Shown in pieces: positions 4,538-5,536 of a stretch of DNA of 5,536 nucleotides. The DNA is taken from the NCBI GenBank assembly GCA_964521525.1, contig CAZFTD010000205.1, positions 1 through 5,536 of the forward strand, read 5' to 3'. Made by a program: the position numbers and the translations under genes. The notes beneath the pieces were generated by a model. The model had not been told where the DNA came from. It worked only from the letters and a program-made list of their open reading frames with translations, and did not search any database. Numbering within the stretch: the stretch's first letter is position 1; each line of letters begins with the position of its first letter. This DNA is from CALEUX01 sp964521525 (GTDB taxonomy: Bacteria > Bacteroidota > Bacteroidia > Bacteroidales > Marinilabiliaceae).

Positions 4538-5536
4538 ATGAAATCATTAATATTATTAATGGGATTATTGTTATGTATCCCATCACTCTATTCGCAAATT
4601 GGCGTTACCGGAAATGTTTACGAGGTAATCAATAAAACAAAAGAACCTGTTTCGGGTGCTAATGTTTATTGGTTAGGAACCACCATCGGAACTGCAACAG
4701 ATAGTAACGGCAACTTTGAAATCCCCATTCATCATGGAAGCAACCAACTAGTTATCAGCTTTGTTGGTTATGAACCCGATACGCTTTTGGTCAATGACCC
4801 AACACAAAAATTGGAAGTAACAATAGTACAAGACCGTCAACTGGCCGAAATTACCATTGCGTCGCGTCAATCAGGCACTCATTTATCGCGTAGTAATCCT
4901 ATAACAACAGTGCTTATTACATCGGCCGAATTATGCAAAGCCGCATGCTGTAGTCTTGCGGAGAGTTTTGAAACCAACGCCTCGGTGGATGTATCGTACA
5001 CCGATGCAGCCACCGGTGCCAAACAAATTCAACTGTTAGGCTTATCGGGTACTTATGTACAAATGATGACTGAGAATATGGCCAATAGCAGGGGTTTGGC
5101 TTCATCGTATGGTTTGGATTTTGTGCCGGGTCCCTGGATGGAATCCATCCAGGTTTCAAAAGGAGCATCATCGGTAACCAATGGCTACGAATCGCTTACC
5201 GGACAAATTAACTTGCAATATAAAAAGCCATCAACATCGGAAAGGTTATTTTTAAATGGTTTTGCTAGCTCAAGCGGGCGTTTTGAATCAAATGCCAATG
5301 GAGCCATTGACATTAATGATAAATGGAAAACTGCTTTTCTGGCGCACGCTTCCACCGATTCAAAAAAGAATGACCATAACCACGATGGTTTTCTGGATGA
5401 GCCTTTAACCGTGCGCTACACCTTTTTAAACCGGTACGAATACAGACCCAACAGCCAAATAATTACTCAATATGGGTTTAGAGTGCTCGAAGAAGAACGA
5501 ACAGGTGGACAGAAAGCCTATAATCGAAACATTCGA
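4538..5536 (+). CDS. TonB-dependent outer-membrane receptor, N-terminal part, metal-related type
   Basis: The first 333 codons are present and the right edge cuts the gene. Residues 1-19 are a signal peptide (cleavage near LYSQ). Residues 21-98 are a carboxypeptidase-regulatory-like beta-sandwich (GNVYEVINKTKEPVSGANV, then GTATDSNGNFEI and ISFVGYEPDTL), common in Bacteroidota receptors. The plug domain spans about 115-230, with LAESFETNASVDVSYTDAATG, QIQLLGLSGTYVQ, VPGPWMESIQVSKGASS and GYESLTGQINLQYKKP, which match the plug consensus. The beta-barrel begins at about 235. CKAACC at 133-138 in the plug is distinctive. I associate ELCKAACC-type plugs with receptors near heavy-metal genes in this phylum, but from memory only. 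A DHNHDGFLD loop (279-287) looks like a calcium-binding loop. The receptor would import a ligand across the outer membrane using TonB-ExbBD energy. The start follows A-rich sequence with no Shine-Dalgarno and gives an ideal signal peptide. The Cys/His-rich gene lies 56 bases upstream. Confidence 0.93.
   Translation, partial: MKSLILLMGLLLCIPSLYSQIGVTGNVYEVINKTKEPVSGANVYWLGTTIGTATDSNGNFEIPIHHGSNQLVISFVGYEPDTLLVNDPTQKLEVTIVQDRQLAEITIASRQSGTHLSRSNPITTVLITSAELCKAACCSLAESFETNASVDVSYTDAATGAKQIQLLGLSGTYVQMMTENMANSRGLASSYGLDFVPGPWMESIQVSKGASSVTNGYESLTGQINLQYKKPSTSERLFLNGFASSSGRFESNANGAIDINDKWKTAFLAHASTDSKKNDHNHDGFLDEPLTVRYTFLNRYEYRPNSQIITQYGFRVLEEERTGGQKAYNRNIR

Noticed and set aside
4917..5171. 84-residue minus-strand reading frame
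   Set aside because: It is antisense to the TonB receptor plug, whose sequence is clearly the coding one.

Overview
The window looks chromosomal and comes from a member of the Bacteroidota. The evidence is AT-rich intergenic DNA, several promoters of the Bacteroidota type (TAnnTTTG at -7, TTTG near -33), mostly no Shine-Dalgarno sequence before start codons, and typical family members: a carboxypeptidase-regulatory-domain TonB receptor, a long NfeD and an MsbA-type ABC exporter. The class is probably Bacteroidia, but I cannot place it more finely.

Left part, minus strand (1-1823): purB (adenylosuccinate lyase, complete) is followed 40 bases downstream by the N-terminal 142 codons of an ABC exporter that runs off the left edge. 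A clear -7 element lies just upstream of purB. The 162-base divergent spacer (1824-1985) holds outward-facing promoters for purB and the next gene, plus three 10-base-phased direct repeats.

Middle, plus strand (1986-3914): a complete long-form NfeD membrane serine protease with a visible Ser/Lys dyad. Its usual SPFH partner (floA) is not the next gene. After a 252-base AT-rich spacer comes a 70-residue protein with a basic front half and an acidic back half. It is preceded by a full AGGAGG Shine-Dalgarno sequence, which is rare in this phylum, and followed by a good intrinsic terminator.

Right part, plus strand (3963-5536): a two-gene unit starting from a near-consensus promoter. The first gene encodes a 160-residue membrane-anchored or secreted protein packed with Cys and His. 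Its start is at 3999, almost on the predicted transcription start. The second encodes a TonB-dependent outer-membrane receptor with a CxxxCC motif in the plug, truncated by the right edge. Together they look like a metal-related (possibly copper or zinc) outer-membrane module; the metal is inference.

No gene-free stretch exceeds 300 bases. I saw no tRNA, rRNA, CRISPR array, insertion sequence or phage gene. Most of the window is ordinary housekeeping. The points most worth a second look are the SD-led charge-block protein and the Cys/His-rich protein paired with the receptor.
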